Below, piece after piece: positions 61,624-64,000 of a stretch of DNA of 64,000 bases (position 1 is the first letter of the stretch; each line of letters begins with the position of its first letter). The position numbers were made by a program, and so were the translations under genes. The notes below the pieces were generated by a model. It was not told the DNA's origin, made no database searches, and saw only the letters and a program-made list of their open reading frames with translations. This stretch comes from RCIO01 sp965232405 (lineage in GTDB: Bacteria; Pseudomonadota; Alphaproteobacteria; Rhizobiales; Rhizobiaceae). The stretch is from positions 3,286,001 through 3,350,000 of the forward strand of contig OZ246966.1 in the NCBI GenBank assembly GCA_965232405.1, in the 5' to 3' direction.

Positions 61624-62172
61624 TCATCGTTGCCGCGCGGGGTTGCCTGCCACTGTCGCGTCGGCTGCCACGTCGCGCGTCACCACGGAGCCCGCGCCGA
61701 CAATCGCCCTGTCGCCGATGGTTACGCCGGCCAGGATGATCGCGCCGCCGCCGACCCACACGTTTGGCCCGATTGTCACCGGCCTGGCGATTTCCAGCCC
61801 TTCGACCCGCAATTTCGCATCCTTGTGGTGTTCGGCGCAGTAGATATGTACGGCAGGGCCAAACATCGTGCCGTCGCCGATTGTCACCGGCGCCGTGTCG
61901 AGGATCGTGCAGCCTGCGTTGAAATAGACGCCGCTTCCGATGTGGAGGTTCATCCCGTAGGCGCAGTGGAACGGCGCTTCGATCAGCACGTCGTCGCCAA
62001 TGTCGGCAAACAGCGCCTTCAGGGCAGGGGCCATTGCCCCGCGTTCGGCGGGCGGCAACGTGTTGTGCTGATGCACCGCCACGCGCGCCTTGTCGCGCAG
62101 CGCTTCCAGTTCCGGGTCGACGCAGCAATACCACTCGCCCGCCGCCATCTTCTGCCGCTCGCTCGCGCTCAC
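61624..62172 (-). CDS. Hexapeptide-repeat sugar O-acetyltransferase (Maa/NodL/LacA type)
   Basis: This 182-residue acetyl-CoA transferase starts at GTG 62172 with AGGAG 7 bases upstream. The Maa N-terminal helix is present (ERQKMAAGEWYCCVDPELEALRDKARVAV), then the left-handed beta helix with repeated [LIV]GxxxxI turns (IGDGTMFGPAVHIYCAEHHKD, IGPNVWVGGGAIILAGVTIGD). The His in CAEHHKD is the catalytic base region. Acceptors in the family are maltose, galactosides or Nod factor; none is shown by context. A 91-base gap separates it from the cupredoxin on the same strand. Confidence 0.93.
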   Translation of the reverse strand: MSASERQKMAAGEWYCCVDPELEALRDKARVAVHQHNTLPPAERGAMAPALKALFADIGDDVLIEAPFHCAYGMNLHIGSGVYFNAGCTILDTAPVTIGDGTMFGPAVHIYCAEHHKDAKLRVEGLEIARPVTIGPNVWVGGGAIILAGVTIGDRAIVGAGSVVTRDVAADATVAGNPARQR

Positions 62173-62385
62173 GCGAATCTCCTCTTGCCGAACATGATCG
62201 CACCATCAGGCTGCATCAGGCCTCGCCTCCGGGCAAGCAGCAGCCATCAGGCGGTCCGCGGTCGGGTTCGTCGCAGGCGGCTTGCCTTGACAAATAGGCC
62301 CCTCCATGCGCTTTTCGCGCCGATTTTCGGGGTGCCGCTTCGAGCAGGCGCCTTGGCGACCCTCACGAGATTCGGAACAGACTTC

Positions 62386-64000
<1,615 letters not shown>

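Overview
This window looks like a stretch of chromosome from a high-GC alphaproteobacterium of the order Hyphomicrobiales (Rhizobiales), probably close to the Phyllobacteriaceae (Mesorhizobium-like). That placement is an inference. It rests on the gene order lptF-lptG-lptD-surA-pdxA-rsmA converging on gmk, metC divergent from a general amino-acid transporter aapJQMP, the moaE-moaD-pgsA-uvrC block, an HdaA-type DnaA regulator, homologues of mitochondrial complex I accessory subunits, and Omp25/31-like porins. There is no transposase, phage gene, CRISPR array or rRNA; two tRNA genes are present. Several 500-660 codon open frames antisense to real genes are high-GC shadows.

Layout. 1-8013: end of gmk, then a leftward operon for LPS transport and outer-membrane biogenesis (lptF, lptG, lptD, surA) that runs into pdxA and rsmA through overlapping start/stop codons; pdxA appears to start at CTG. 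8377-10334: pepA-holC. 10341-12195: a compact leftward module of an ArsR regulator, an AHSA1/SRPBCC protein, a two-helix membrane protein and two DUF1801 proteins, with a pair of palindromes placed over its promoter. 12276-18329: ABC-F ATPase, crotonase-family enzyme, a membrane protein, a glycine-rich exported protein, a DinB-like protein, a glutathione transferase and ndk. 18342-26428: a PAS-GGDEF-EAL protein, a META-domain protein, moaE, moaD, pgsA, uvrC, a pteridine-reductase-like SDR and a Ca2+/Na+ antiporter. 26720-31036: Omp25/31-like barrel, second glutathione transferase, exported RNase T2, exported Cys protein, tandem PilZ-like proteins and rlmJ. 31181-38871: a molybdopterin oxidoreductase, small VOC and DUF1801 proteins, purN/purM, and the rightward set CDP-alcohol phosphatidyltransferase, PerM-like permease and hdaA.

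38872-50300 separates hdaA from ppk. It holds a 34-codon membrane peptide, galM, an AT-richer exported orphan next to tRNA-Arg(UCU), an NDUFS4 homologue, tRNA-Pro(UGG), metC, aapJQMP, an FAD monooxygenase and a zf-CHCC (NDUFS6-like) protein. 50366-64000 carries ppk-ppx, a methyltransferase divergent from an HxlR regulator, a glutamine-amidotransferase-like hydrolase, rnd, an orphan LuxR-type regulator just downstream of a large autotransporter-like outer-membrane protein, a cupredoxin, a NodL/Maa-type acetyltransferase and the first 538 codons of aspS.

Most of the window is housekeeping. The parts I think deserve a second look are the ArsR-AHSA1-DUF1801 module with its twin operator, the tandem PilZ pair that share an upstream motif, the glycine-rich exported protein, the LuxR-solo/autotransporter pair, the AT-richer orphan beside tRNA-Arg, the enlarged AapM and the CTG start of pdxA. 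All statements come from reading the sequence; no database search was run.
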